Shown here in pieces: positions 1 to 12,358 of a stretch of 64,000 nucleotides of DNA (position 1 is its first letter; every line of letters begins with the position of its first letter). The DNA is taken from assembly GCF_029168945.1 (NCBI RefSeq), contig NC_083607.1, positions 38,549,257 through 38,613,256 of the forward strand. Direction: 5' to 3'. The stretch comes from Cannabis sativa. Its lineage: Eukaryota; Streptophyta; Magnoliopsida; Rosales; Cannabaceae. The notes beneath the pieces were generated by a model. That model had not been told where the DNA came from and made no database searches. It saw only the letters and a program-made list of their open reading frames with translations. A program made the translations under genes and the position numbers.

Positions 1-891
1 CGCTCTATTTGTTCCACGATATAGATACACTATCAATTATCCATTGTTATAATCCCAATAATCAATGATCCTCTATAGATGAATTACATTGTATAGGGAT
101 TAAATTACCGTTACACCCTTCAATGCATTTTATCCTTAAAACACTTAGCCACCTATATATGATATTTCAGTGAATATGATCATTGAAATGAGTACTCAAC
201 CATTTATCTCTGTTTAGCCAAGCTCAAAGAAAATCATCATTTCACTTATATTTGCTAGATAGAAGCTATAGATTACATATCTATGTTTAGCACTCCCACT
301 CAATTGCACTACCATGTTCCCAAAATGTACGTATCACCCTGACCAAAAAGTAGGCTTAACTAACAAATCAAAGAACATGTATAATACTCCTGAGATCGAA
401 CCTAACCATATCAGGATTAAGATCATTTGATCTAGGATCAACTAGGTGATATTGAATTGAATAGATATTACGGTAAGTTTAATGTATCTGAATCAAAGTT
501 CAATATCGGTCCCTTCCGATGCATACACAATGCATCCAACCCAAGCTTTACTTTAACCAATGCCCTGGAAAGAACATAGCACTTATCACAGGTGCAAGTA
601 AACTATGTTGTAGATTCACATATCAGTTAAACCCTGTGTACTGATAAATCTAGGAATATATATTTAATCACATAATCTTGATCACTTTCCACTTTGATGA
701 TGACACAATACACAAGAATATAAATGTGACATGGGTTTGGATGAATTTATAAATCAAATAAACAATTAAATGATAACATGAACCAAATGACAAACAAATA
801 AGTGATGAAAATACTTCTGTTTCTTTATTGATATTTAAAAGATAAAGATTACATTGAAATTGGAGTTTTATTTAGGGCATAAAACCCAACA
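1..891 (-). repeat. E1 3' LTR, cut by the window edge
   Basis: The plus-strand end reads AGGGCATAAAACCCAACA, the reverse of the family LTR start TGTTGGGTTTTATGCCC, and is followed directly by a polypurine tract. The visible 891 bases match the corresponding half of the complete LTRs at 50205-52087 and 59904-61774. The remaining roughly 1 kb lies outside the window. Confidence 0.9.
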
Positions 892-906
892 AACTCCCAC
901 TTGCAC
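892..906 (-). promoter_or_regulatory. E1 polypurine tract
   Basis: On the minus strand this reads GTGCAAGTGGGAGTT and abuts the LTR start. This is the expected primer site for plus-strand DNA synthesis. The same tract occurs at 36829-36843 and, one base different in its core, at 59891-59903. Confidence 0.8.
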
Positions 907-919
907 TAATATAAAATAA

Positions 920-3721
920 TCAGTACATTTCAATTAATTCTAAATTCTGACGGTGCTTTTCAAATGCAGTTTCTGCCAAAACTTTGGTGAATGGCTCAGT
1001 AAGGTTATCCTCTGTGTCCACTTTTTCCACCAGTACATCCCCCTCTTGCCACATATTCTCTGATGGTGGGATACTTCCTTCCTATATGCTTGCTTCTCTT
1101 GAGGCTTCGAGGCTCTTTACTGTTGGCTATGGCTCCAGTGTTATCACAAAGCAAAACTACTGGTTTTTCCATTCCAGGGACAACACCGAGTCCAGTGAAG
1201 AACTTCCTAAGCCAGACAAGTTCTTTTGCAGCCTCTGCAGCAGCTATGTATTCTGCCTCCATGGTAGAGTATGAAATCGCGGTTTGTTTAGCACTTCTCC
1301 AAACCACTGTCCATCCCCAAGAGTAAACACCATCCCAGATGTAGATTTCCTGTCATCAAGACATGCCTTGAAATCTGAATTGGTATAGCCTACGAGATTT
1401 AAAGCACCACCCTTGTAGACTAACATGAATTGCCTTGTACTCTTCAAGTACTTCAAGATATGCTTAACAACATTCCAATGTTCCTGTCCTGGATTTGTCT
1501 GATACTTGCTCACGATTCCTACTACATAACAAATGTCAGGTCTACTGCATAACACAGCATACATTAGACTCCCAAGTGCAGAAGCATAAGGAACCCTTCT
1601 CATGTCCTCTATCTCTTGAGGATCAGTGGGACACTATTCCTTAGATAGACAGATACCAAATCTAAAAGGCATGGTTGCCCCTTTGGTGTTGGTCATTGAG
1701 AATCTCTTTAAAACCTTATCTATGTAAGTTGTTTGAGAGAGAGCAAGGGATCTGTTCTTCCAGTTTCTGATAATCTGAATACCGAGAACATAGGCAGCTT
1801 CACCCAAATCTTTCATTTCGAATTGAGTGTCTAACCATTCCTTGATGTCAGTCATTTTCTTGACATTGTTGCCAATGATCAAAATGTCGTCAACATAAAG
1901 GACCAGGAATACTACCACTTGGTTTTCCTTGAGTTGATAAACACAAGGTTCATCTTCATTCTGAAGAAAGCCGTAGGTCTTGATGATTTCATCAAACCTT
2001 TTGTTCCAGGAGCAAGAAGCTTGCTAAAGTCCATAAATGGACCTATTGAGTTTGCAAACTTTCTTTTCCTACCCTGGAAGAACATGGCCTTCTGGTTGCT
2101 CCATATAAATGGTTTCTTCAAGAATTCCGTTAAGGAAAGCTATCTTGACATCCATTTGCCAGATTTCATAATCGAAAGCGGCTGCGATGGAGAGAAGAAT
2201 TCAGATGGATTTGAGCATGGCGACCGGACTAAAAGTTTCCTCATAGACCACGCCTTCTCTTTGGGTGTAACCCTTGGCGACCTGTCTAGCTTTAAAAGTT
2301 TCGACTTCGCCTCCAGCGCCTCTTTTCTTCTTGTACACCAACTTACATCCGATTGGACGATAGTCATTGGGGGCGTCTACATATTCCCAGACTTTGTTCT
2401 TTTTCATGGAATCCATTTCTGAATCCATGTCGACTGACTATCATTTCCGTTCTGGACTTGCCATTGCCTGTTTATAGGTTAATGGGTCATCATCAATTCC
2501 GTCCCCAACGACCATATTGATTTCACCATCCAAGCCATAACGAGATGGTTTAGTAGAAACCCTCCCACTACGACGAGGAGTGGTGATCTTCTGAATAGGA
2601 ACTTTAGTGGTAGTTTTCTCAATTGTTTCAACTGAGGAAGTGGGATTATACTCTTCTTGAGTAGAAGAGGATGGAACATTTGAAGGAGTTATATCTGAAA
2701 GCGTTTCCTCTAACACAACTTTACTTTTCGGTTTGAAGTCTTTAATAAAGTCATTTTCAAGGAAAGTAGCATTTGTAGAGACAAACACTTTGTTATCCTT
2801 GTGACAATAAAATAGTCCACCCCTAGTCTCTTTAGAATTTTTGACGAACATGCAAACTTCAGTTTGCGATTCCAGTTTGCCTTCTTTCTTTCTCAAGACA
2901 TGAGCAGGGCACCCCCAAATCCTATAATGGCGTAAACTAGGTGTACGACCATTCCATAGTCCAACGGTTTTCTTAGGAACTGCTTTAGATGGGACAGCAT
3001 TTAGAATTTTGTTTGCCATCTGTATAGCATATCCCCAGAAGGACGTAGACAGAGTTGAATAACTCAGCATAGACCTAACCATTTCCAAAATAGTGCAATT
3101 TCTTCTCTCTGTTACTCCATTTTGGTGTGGAGTGCTAGGGACAGTATATTGGGATTCAATTCCAAGTTCAATTAAATGATCTTTGAACTGCATATCCATA
3201 TACTCTCCACCCCTATCAGCTCGCAAGATCTTTAATATTTTACCTAATTAGTTTTGAGCCAAAGCATGAAATTCTTGAAACTTTTCAAACATTTCAGATT
3301 TCTTTTGCATTAGGTAAATGAAACTATATCTAGAGAAATCGTCAATGAAAGTGACGAAATACTCATAACCACCTCGGGCTTTGACATTCAGGGGTCCACA
3401 GACATCTGAATGTACTAACCCTAGGGGTTGTTTGGCATGCTCTCCCTTTGCAGAGAAAGAACGTTTGGTCATCTTTCCTTCTAGGCAAGACTCGCATACA
3501 AGTAATTCACCTAAGACGACATTTTTCAATGGACCGTCTTTTGTTAGCCTATTGAGTCGATCATAGCCTATGTGACCTAAATGTAAATGCCATAAATAAG
3601 TTTGTTCATCATTATCAATCTCTTTTCTTTTAAGGTTTCTAGGTCTACCAACATTGAAAAGTTCATTGTTTAATGCGATTTGTATATTCGGTCTCAAAAC
3701 ATAAACCCCTTATTCCATGTG
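920..3721 (-). pseudogene. E1 pol 3' part: integrase, reverse transcriptase, RNase H
   Basis: Decayed Ty1/copia polyprotein. On the minus strand from 3721 down: the GAG-pre-integrase/HHCC zinc region with HLGHIGYDRL and CESCLEGK (3697-3480), then the integrase core with HSDVCGPL, RADRGGEY and NGVTERRN (about 3440-3100, the D, D, E residues). An acidic linker follows, then RT with YVDDILI (about 1880-1900) and RNase H with TMEAEYIAA and CDNTGAIA (about 1270-1130). The terminal TGA is at 920-922. Open segments lie at 3248-3697, 2441-3226, 2201-2428, 1634-1918, 1244-1603 and 1005-1307. They are separated by stops (for example TAA at 3248) and frame changes near 2430, 1918, 1620 and 1290. The upstream part continues beyond solo LTR S1, at 7490. 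Confidence 0.9.
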
Positions 3722-5020
3722 AGCAATGTTGGAATTAATTTTACCAGGATCTTAGATTTACTCACAAGTATGTTGATTAACAACCTAAATATGAACTTCT
3801 AAAACGATAATAAATAAAACTCATATGAAGTCAAGAAACCTTACAGTGGGTGCAACGGAATAATGTGTCTCCTTCCACTCAGATCTCTAACCCTTGATTC
3901 ATTTCTGTTGCAGAGTATAATCAAGATCTGAGCCTGAATGTCCTTCAGTAGGATGTGATCCTTCACAGTCTTCCAATCTATGATTGAGGTACTGTTTGCT
4001 GTGTGTGGGCACTACTCTCTCACTAGGGAATTCGAAATTCTCTCTCTCTTGTGTATTGTGTTGATCGTGTGGTACATGCATACCAGAGGAAGAGAAGAGG
4101 GCTGCTGTATATAGTGAAAAGGGGAGCTCAACATTCCAAAATAAACAGTTTCCTCAATTACTGAGTAATTGATTAACTGTCTTATTTGGTATGATTCACC
4201 ACTTTCTTTTTAAAGATAGCTGCTAGGTTTAGGTTAGTAATTACTTGGCAATTAAAAAATTGAAAATAATAATTGGGAAATACAAATAAGTGGCCGGCCA
4301 TAGGTGTGATGGGCCTCACTTGGATTTTGCAGTTTCCACAATTTTATTCTATTTTTCCAAAAATGCCAATTTTCCAATTCTAACCATTTAAATGCCAAAA
4401 CTAATTATTTAATAACTAAAATAGATTATTGAATAATCTTGTCATTTAATATAATTATTAATTAGACTTATAGAGTCTCTTAATTAATAATTAAACCTAG
4501 AATCTCTTTTCTTTACAATTTCATCCCTGCTTAGTGAATATTCACAAATTAGACAAAGTCTAACTTTTAGAATTATAATTGATTAAGCATAAATCAATTA
4601 CTGAGTCTTACAAACAGTATGGTCTCTACTAGAATCGGGACCACGGATCTATATTGATCAGCTTCCAATAATAAGTTGAACCGAATTTACCAAGTAAATC
4701 CCTAACTTATTAATTCCTTCTTCAATCCACTCTTAGAACTTGGAATTGCACTCTCAGACTTATATAGAGCATTCTATATGTTCCACGATATAGATATGCT
4801 ATCTCATTTAACCATTGTTATAATCTTAATGTGATCAAAGATCCTCTATACAAATGATTTACATCGAGATGGGATAAATTTACCGTTTCCACCCCTCAAT
4901 GTATTTGGCCCCTTAAAACACTTAGCTACCTGTAAATGTTGTTTTAGTGATCTAAGATATAGTCACTGAAACAAGAGCTCATCCATTTACTTCTATTTAG
5001 CTAAGCTTGAAGGGAATCAT

Positions 5021-6916
5021 TGTTGGGTTTTATGCCCTAAATAAAACTCATTTCAATATAATCAGATTTACTTATTAATATAGATCAGAAATAACATTTA
5101 ATGTTGCATGGTTCACATGATTTATTTCATGATTATATGTACATAATGTATAAATTCATCTGAAACCCTTTTCACATACTTGATCCTGTTTATTGTGCCG
5201 TCAACACATTGGAAAGTAAACATGACTATGTGAATAAAGTTTCCTAGATTTATCAGACATAGGGTTTTACTGATATGATAATCTACAACAGAGTTTACTT
5301 GCATTTGGAGAAGTGCTATGTTCTTTCCAGAGCATTGGTTGAAGTAAAGCTCAGGTTGGATGCATGGAGTATGCATCGGAAGGGACTGATATTGAACTTT
5401 GACTTAGATTTATTAAACTTACCATAATATCTATTCAAGTCAATATCGCCTAGTTGATCGTAGATCAAATGATCTTAATCTTGATATGATTAGGCTCAAT
5501 CTTGAAATGCTATTCGTGTTCTGTGATTTGTTAGTTAAGCCTACTTTTAGGTCAGGGTGATACGTACATTTTGAGAACACGGTAGTGCAATTGAGTGGGA
5601 GCGCTATCATAAACATGGAATCTATAGCTTATATCTGGCGAATAGTAAGCAAAGGATGATCTCCTTCAAGCTTGACCAAACGAACATAAATGGTGGAGTA
5701 CTCATTTCACATAAGCTGAAATATCATTTATACGGGGTCAACTGTTTTAAGGAATAAATACATTGTAGGGTGTAACGGTAATTTAATCCCTTTACAGTGT
5801 AGATCATTCATATGCAGGATCAGTGATCAAATTAGGATTTTAACAATGGATAACTAATGATGTGTCTATACGGTGGAACATATAGAGCATTCTATATACT
5901 GAGAGTGCAATTCTAAGTTCTATGCGTGGATTCAACGAAGAATTAATAAGTTAGTGAATTTTAGTGCTAAATTCTTGATCTACTTATTGGAAGCTCGGTT
6001 ATATAGACCCATGGTCCCCGCACTAGTTGAGATAATATTGCTTGTAAGCCTCATGTAATTGATTTTGATTAATCAATTATAATTCTCAAATTAGACTATG
6101 TCTATTTGTGAATTTTTCACTAAGTAAGGGCAAAATTGTAAAGAAAGAGTTTATAGGGGCATATTTGTTAATTATGATACTTTGTATGGTTCAATTAATA
6201 AATATGATAAATGACAATATTATTTAATAATTCTTTATAGTTATTAAATAGTTAGAATTGGCATTTAAATGGTTGAATTAGAAAATTGGCGTTTTTGAGA
6301 AAATCAGATGCATAAAAGATAAAACTGTAAAATTGCAAAAAGTGAGGCCCAAATCCACTTGTATAGGGCCGACCACTTTTGTAGGGTTTTTCCCTCTGAT
6401 ATTTTCATTATTTTAATGCCAAAGAATTCAAACCTAACCCTAGTGGAATGCTATAAATAGATAGTGAAGGCTTCGGGAAAATTACACTTTTCTTCTGACA
6501 CTTCTGATTCAGAAAAACCTGAGCCTTCTCTCTCCCTATCTTTAGCAGCCACTTCCCTCTTGTTTTCTTCTTCCATATTTCGAAATCCTTAGTGTATGAG
6601 TAGTGCCCACACACAGCAAGTGATACCTCAATCATAGTGAGGAAGATCGTGAAGAAAGACTTTCAGCAAGAAGGAGTTTCAGCATCAAAGATATAAAGAA
6701 AGAGATCCAGGTTCAGATATTGATAATGCTCTGCTACAGAAAGGAATCAAGGGGTAGATATCTGAACGGAAGGAGTCATTATATTCCGCTGCACCCAATG
6801 TAAGGTTTCCTAAACTTTATATGTGTTTATTTCATTGTTTTAGAAAGTTCATATTTAGGGTGTTAATCAACATACTTGTGAGTAGATCTAAGATCCTGGT
6901 AAAATAATTTCCAACA
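5021..6916 (+). mobile_element. S2: solo copia LTR inserted in S1
   Basis: A complete plus-strand LTR of 1896 bp, from TGTTGGGTTTTATGCCC at 5021 to AATAATTTCCAACA at 6916. It has a perfect 5-bp TSD, ATCAT at 5016-5020 and 6917-6921. Removing it restores the uninterrupted LTR text seen at 22438-22480. No internal sequence follows, so this is a solo LTR inside a solo LTR. Confidence 0.95.
6451..6460 (+). promoter_or_regulatory. TATA box of S2 LTR
   Basis: CTATAAATAG lies about 1.43 kb into the LTR and marks the likely U3/R promoter. The same motif recurs at the equivalent place in the other LTRs: 21640-21649, 23123-23132, 35393-35402, 44086-44095 and 50644-50653 (minus), and 61341-61350 (plus). 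Confidence 0.7.
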
Positions 6917-7489
6917 ATCATCACTTGACTTCTATACACCAGTAGAAGCTATAGATTCCATATTTATGTTCAGCGCTCCCACTCAGTCATACTATCATGT
7001 TCCCAAAATATACGTATCACCCTAACCCAAAAGTACGCTTAACTAATAAATCAAAGAACATGAATAGCACTCCTGAGATTGAGCCTAAGCATATCAGGAT
7101 TTAGATTCTTTTAATCTAAGATCAACTACTGATATTGACCTGGAAAGATACAACGGTAAGTTGATAATATCTTTACCAAGTTCAATATCGGTCCAGTCCA
7201 ATGTATACTCCATACATTCGAAACTAGTATACTTTACTAATGTCCTAGAAAGAACACAACACTTACTCCAAGTGTAAGTATACTTTGTTGTTGATTATCA
7301 CATCGGTGTAAATCCAAAACACTGATGAACAGGGACTTAGTCTTTTGAATCATATAATCACAATCACATTCCACTGTGTTGACATAAACATGAAAAATAC
7401 ATGTTAACATAAATCACTTCTAATCTCTTAAATTGATAACTAATAAGATTGTAATGCGTTTTATTTAGGGCACAAAACCCAACAAGCAA

Positions 7490-8251
7490 CACATAATTGA
7501 AATCCATTACGAGAAATTGTGCAAATAGTACTCAAAAAATTCAATTTATAAAGATGTGTTTGTAAACATGAAACACTAATCAAGTTTCTAATAAAGTTTG
7601 GAATAAATAAAACATTTTCTAAAACTAAAAATCTCTTTTGAAACTTGAGGCGGGCTTTTCCTTTGGCTTGGATCGATACTAACTCGCCATTTCCAACTTT
7701 AAGCTTTAACTCCTCTGGATGCAGATTTTCCCAAGTTTCAAGTAGCTGCAATGAAGAAAAAACATGGTTAGTAGATCAACAATCCACATGGATTTGTCAT
7801 TCTCTAAAACACATGATTCAAAGACCAAAGCATTACCTTCGTTCGAATTGTTTAGAAGCATGGGACATCGTTCTTCCTGATGTCCCTTCTCATTACAATT
7901 TGAACATAGAAGAATATGAATATCAATTGTTCTTGAAGAAGCAGCTTTATTAGAAGCTTAATGCTTAATCCTTTTCTTCTGATTAAAGTTTGCAAAACCA
8001 GGAGGTGGCATTGCAATCAGATTCCGTTCATGAGCTCGTAATTCTACTACAAGCTTATCCATGTCAGAAGAGTTAAAATTGTTGATCATGTAAGATACAA
8101 CAAATTCATTATACTCTGGAGGAAGACTATTAAGTATGAATTGAACCCATTGTTCCTTTGATAATTCAATTCCAAGTAGATTTGCTTTTTGGAACTTCAG
8201 ATTCATCATCAATAGGTGCGAGTTTATGCAACTACCAGGGTGCATTTTCAC
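7490..8251 (-). pseudogene. E1 gag C-terminus, zinc knuckle and protease remnant
   Basis: From 8251 down on the minus strand there is a UBN2-type gag fragment (97 aa, with QFILNSLPPEYNEF). It is followed by a CCHC zinc knuckle, C-SN-C-NEKG-H-QEER-C, at about 7865-7906. After several stops comes the protease-proximal segment (7751-7490) with LKVGNGELVS and NVLFIPNFIRNLISV. The last part is homologous to the intact E3 segment at 33062-33300. The gag N-terminal half found in E2 is missing, and sequence right of 8251 passes into leader-like DNA. The pol reading frame resumes at 3721, beyond S1. Confidence 0.82.
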
Positions 8252-10969
8252 ACTATAGAGTTCATTTGCTAAGACATTGACTAGGAGTGGGTCGGGGTGT
8301 GGGTAATTCCTATTGGCACTACAAATATCAATAAACAGAAGTAAGCTTTTAGTTCAATAAATTCATACACAAGTTCAGAAAATAACAAGTAATCACATAT
8401 GTTTATAAAAATACCACAATTCTAACAGATTTTATTTTCCAAGGTTTTCAACAAACTGATACAGTGTCCCGTTTAGGCGAGAGTCAAAGCATCATCCATT
8501 GAATAGAGTTGTCAATTCATCTAAAATGATAAGCATTCTAGCAACCTTTTATTCGATCAAAAAGAGCATCTGATGTTGTCCCGTTTAGGCGAGAGTCAAG
8601 GTCATTCCTATTTCATGAGCCCCCACCATTGTTTCATACTTTTGTAAGCCTTACTACTAGTCGCCACCATTAGGGTGATCTATACTAAAAATAAACTCTT
8701 ACAAAAAATACTTATCTTTTGAGATTCTACGGCGTTAAATTGCTAATGAACGTTCCTCCATTAGGGAGGATTACTCACAAAAACAATAACTATGTAGAAC
8801 CAACAATGGAGATCAAATGTCTCTTGATTAAAGCTCATTATTTAAAATATGTATTTTATTTAATCATTTATTTTATCCTATATTTTAATAATGAAAATTA
8901 TGAATTAAAGTTGGTCTGAAAAAAAAATTAATTTAAAAAAAATTTCCAACTTTAATTAAATTTGAATTATTTAATTTTCAAAAATTATATATAAATATAT
9001 ATATAATTTGAAATTAAATAACTGATTAAAATATAATAAAATAAAATTTGAAAAATATCTAATTTAAGTTGTTCTAGAAAAATCTAAAATTCCAACTTAA
9101 ATCTTTTCAAACAAAAAATTTAATTAAATATCAAATTAAGTTGTAACCACCTAATTTGAAAGATATTCCATTTTACGTTGATTCAAAAATTTTAACAAAT
9201 TTTCAACTTAAAAAGTATCCTAAGAATCTTCACTAACTAATTCCTAGAATTCCTCAACTTAATTTTGAAATTCAAAAGATATTCAAATTTAAGTTCATAA
9301 AAAAAATTAGTTAGAAATAACTAATTTACAACTTAAATAGGAATATTTAATGAAATAATAAAAAAATAAGCTTCAGATGGAATCTAGTTAGTTATAATTC
9401 TATATTTAATTTAATACAAGAAAAATACATATAGTTTATCTTTAATTAATTTCATTAAAGTAAGTGTTTTTTTCTTAAATTAATTTCAAAATATACGAAT
9501 GAAAAATAATTCCAATTATTTTGAAATTAATTATGTTGCGAATCCACTTTATTAGGCAAATGGGCCTTCACAATTGGGGTTGTTCATGTGAGGGAGGGCT
9601 GGGTTCAGTATGTCGTACCCACTGCTATTGGCCCCCTAACTCTCACACAAGAACCAAAAGAGAGGAATTTAACCTTAAAATGAACAACTGTTATTAATTG
9701 AATAGGCCCAAAAACTAAATGGGCCTAAATAAAATCTATCATGGTGTGACATTTTATTTAGCAACCTAGTCCATCTAATTAAAAATTAAATGAACTACCT
9801 GTATGCATCTAAACATAAAGTAAACATACAGGCTCACACAGGCACACGGATTTGGATGGATCCTATCATGTTACTAGGTCATACACATATGAAAGAAGAA
9901 TGTAAAATTTACTTGTTACAAATTATTTACTTGACCTATTGACAATTGAATGATGGGTTAAAATCAGATCATTGGATCTGCAACAAGTTAACCATGGCAA
10001 TTTAGATCAAGCAATAATAGGTTTTATAAAACTTACAAATAAGCTAAAACACATACTCCTACAACAAGTTGGATAGTTGGATATAGGATTTATTTAATTT
10101 TAAATTAATTAATTTATTTAATATTTACGAAAATAAATAAATAAAAAATATATATTTATTTCCGTTAAAAAAATATTTAAATAAATAAATAAAAATTTAA
10201 AATTAAACCTACAATTTTTAAAAATTAGGTTTCAACTAACCTAAATATCTTTTCAGAAAAAATACTAACTATCTTTCAAAATTCATGTTACTTTATAAAT
10301 TAAATATTCGATAAAATAAAATGATAAAATAATATCATTTTTCTGATTTTATAATTTAATTTAAATAAAAAATAACAAAATTTAAAAGTTAGCATAATAT
10401 CTTATTTCTATTTAAAATATCATGATTTAAATAATCTTATTTTAAATTTAAATAAGGTCAATTTATTTAAAAAAAATAGAATAATTTAAAAAATATTAAT
10501 ATCTGACCTTAAATTTAAAAAATAAGATAAAATAATTAAATTTTAAAAATAAGATAATTAATTAAGCAAAAAGAAAGATTTTTACCTATTTCAAATTTAA
10601 ATTACACTAATATCTTAAATTAATTTTAAAAAATACTAATTAATTTAATTCTGATAATTAGATTTGAAATATGAAAAGTAAAAATTAAAATACAAAACTA
10701 CACAAAAAAATCGGAAATTAATTCCATGAAAAAGCATGAAAAAAATGAAGAAATTCGAAAAAAAAAATTGTGAGTTGTACTGCATACCATCCGCGCGCGC
10801 TCATTGGTTGCACAGCCGAGTTTCCTTGGCACGGGAGGCTGCACGCATGATGTCCGTACGCGGACGAGGGGCATTAGGACAGCCTATGTGTGTTTCCTTG
10901 GACAAGGACTGTCCGAACACGCTTCAGATCGAGTGAGGCTGTGTCACCACCCCTATGTTTTTTCAAACA
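8252..10969 (-). other. E1 untranslated leader (truncated)
   Basis: AT-rich non-coding DNA homologous to the leaders at 17091-21205, 39591-43646 and 46691-50204. It holds two copies of CCCGTTTAGGCGAGAGTCAA (8466-8487 and 8578-8599, with two flanking bases). It also has two hairpins with loop ATTAG on the plus strand (8665-8677, 8754-8770), a conserved long stem-loop (9587-9647), and a GC-rich hairpin block (about 10785-10960). The PBS and 5' LTR have been lost at 10969. No credible coding frame is present. Confidence 0.8.
10785..10960 (-). other. GC-rich hairpin block of E1 leader
   Basis: A GC-rich island in AT-rich leader. It contains stem-loops such as GTCCG-TACG-CGGAC (10852-10865) and a nested pair, an outer GGACAG/CTGTCC enclosing TCCTTG-GA-CAAGGA. 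It lies at the same position in the leader as the blocks at 20727-20935 and 49831-49925, but the primary sequence differs. Confidence 0.55.
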
Positions 10970-12358
10970 ATCTCAAGAGGCTATTCGTGTTCTTTGATTT
11001 GTTAGTTAAGCCTACTTTTGGGTCAGGGTGATACGTACATTTTAGGAACACGGTAGTGCAATTGAGTGGGAGCGCTAACATAAACATGGAATCTATAGCT
11101 TCTATCTGGCGAATAGTAAGTAAAGGATGATCTCCTTCGAGCTTGACCAAACGAAAATAAATGGTGGAGTACTCATTTCACATAAGCTGAAATATCATTT
11201 ATATATTGTAGGGTGTAACGGTAATCTAATCCATTTACAGTGTAGATCATTAATATAGAGGATCATTGATCAAATTAGGATTATAACAATGGATAACTAA
11301 TGATGTGTCTATATGGTGGAACATATAGAGCATTCTATATACTGAGAGTACAATTCTAAGTTCTATGCGTGGATTCAACGAAGAATTAATAAGTCAGTGA
11401 ATTTAGGTTATAAATTCTTGATCTGCTTATTGGAAGCTCGGTTATATAGACCCATGGTCCCCCCACTAGTTGAGATAATATTGCTTGTAAGACTCATATA
11501 ATTTTTTTTGATTAATCAATTATAATTCTCAAAATAGACTATGTCTATTTGTGAATTTTTTCACTAAGTAAGGGAGAAATTGTAAAGAAAGAGTTTTAGG
11601 GGCATATTTGTTAATTATGATACTTTGTATGGTTCAATTAATAACTATGATAAATGACAATATTATTTAATAATTATTTATAGTTATTAAATAATTAGAA
11701 TTGGCGTTTAAATGGTTGAATTTGAAAATTAGCGTTTTTGAGAAAAGGAGATGCAGAAATGATAAAACTGCAGAATTGCAAAAAGTGAGGCCCAAATCCA
11801 TACAGATAGGGCCGGCCACTTTTATAAGTTTTTTCATCTGATATTTTCATTATTGTAATGCCAAATAATTCAAACCTAACCCTAGTAGAATGCAATAAAT
11901 AGATAGTGAAGGCTTCAGGAAATTGACACTTAACTTTCACACTTTCATTTAGAGAAAAACCTGAGCCTTCTCTCTCTATACCTAGCCGCCACTTCTCTCT
12001 CTCTTTTCTTCCTTGAAATTTTGAAATACTTAGTGATTAGAGTAGTGCCCACACAGAGCAAGTGATACCTCAATCATAGTGAGGAAGATCGTGAAGAAAG
12101 ACATTCAACAAGAAGGAGTTTCAGCACTAAAGAAGGAGAGAAAGAGAGCCAGGTTCAGATATTGATAATGCTCTGCTACAGAATGGAATCAAGGGAGATA
12201 TCTGAATGGAAGGAGTCATTATATTCCGCTGCACCCAATGTAAGGTTTCTAATACTTTATATGTGTTTATTTCATAATCGTTTTAGAAGTTCATATTTAC
12301 GGTGTTAATCAACATACTTGTGAGTAGATCTAAGATCCTGGTAAAATAATTTCCAACA
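10970..12358 (+). repeat. Copia LTR fragment, 5' end missing
   Basis: Plus-strand LTR sequence beginning mid-LTR and ending normally at ATTTCCAACA (12358). The missing first ~480 bp are replaced by E1 leader in the opposite orientation, which gives a recombinant junction at about 10969/10970. On the right it is bounded by Tekay integrase sequence, so the LTR was once inserted in that element. The right-hand 5 bp are CATTC and the left copy is gone. A decayed TATA (CAATAAATAG) lies near 11893. Confidence 0.85.

Larger units (their letters stand above)
3727..7484 (-). mobile_element. S1: solo copia LTR inserted in E1 pol
   Basis: A minus-strand LTR runs from TGTTGGAATT (3727) to CACAAAACCCAACA (7484). 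It is flanked by a perfect 5-bp target duplication, AGCAA at 3722-3726 and 7485-7489. No internal region is present, so it is a solo LTR. It interrupts E1 pol between the protease region and the pre-integrase domain. Without the nested S2 and its TSD copy the LTR is about 1.86 kb. The GGGCACAAAA end variant is shared with the E2 LTR, so both come from the same subfamily. Confidence 0.93.
1..10969 (-). mobile_element. E1: Ty1/copia retrotransposon, decayed, both ends incomplete
   Basis: Reading on the minus strand, the element runs from a truncated leader (10969 side) through gag, protease, integrase, RT and RNase H to a 3' LTR that leaves the window at base 1. Its pol is split by solo LTR S1 (3727-7484). 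No 5' LTR or PBS remains: the leader stops at 10969 against a forward LTR fragment. Integrase and RT motifs place it in Ty1/copia, in the order PR-IN-RT-RH. The lineage is perhaps Angela- or Bianca-like, but that is a guess. Many stops and frameshifts show that it is inactive. Confidence 0.9.

Noticed and set aside
1919..2422. A 167-aa plus-strand ORF, and similar plus-strand ORFs in 26154-26686 (minus).
   Set aside because: They are exact antisense shadows of RT (E1) and of Tat gag/protease.
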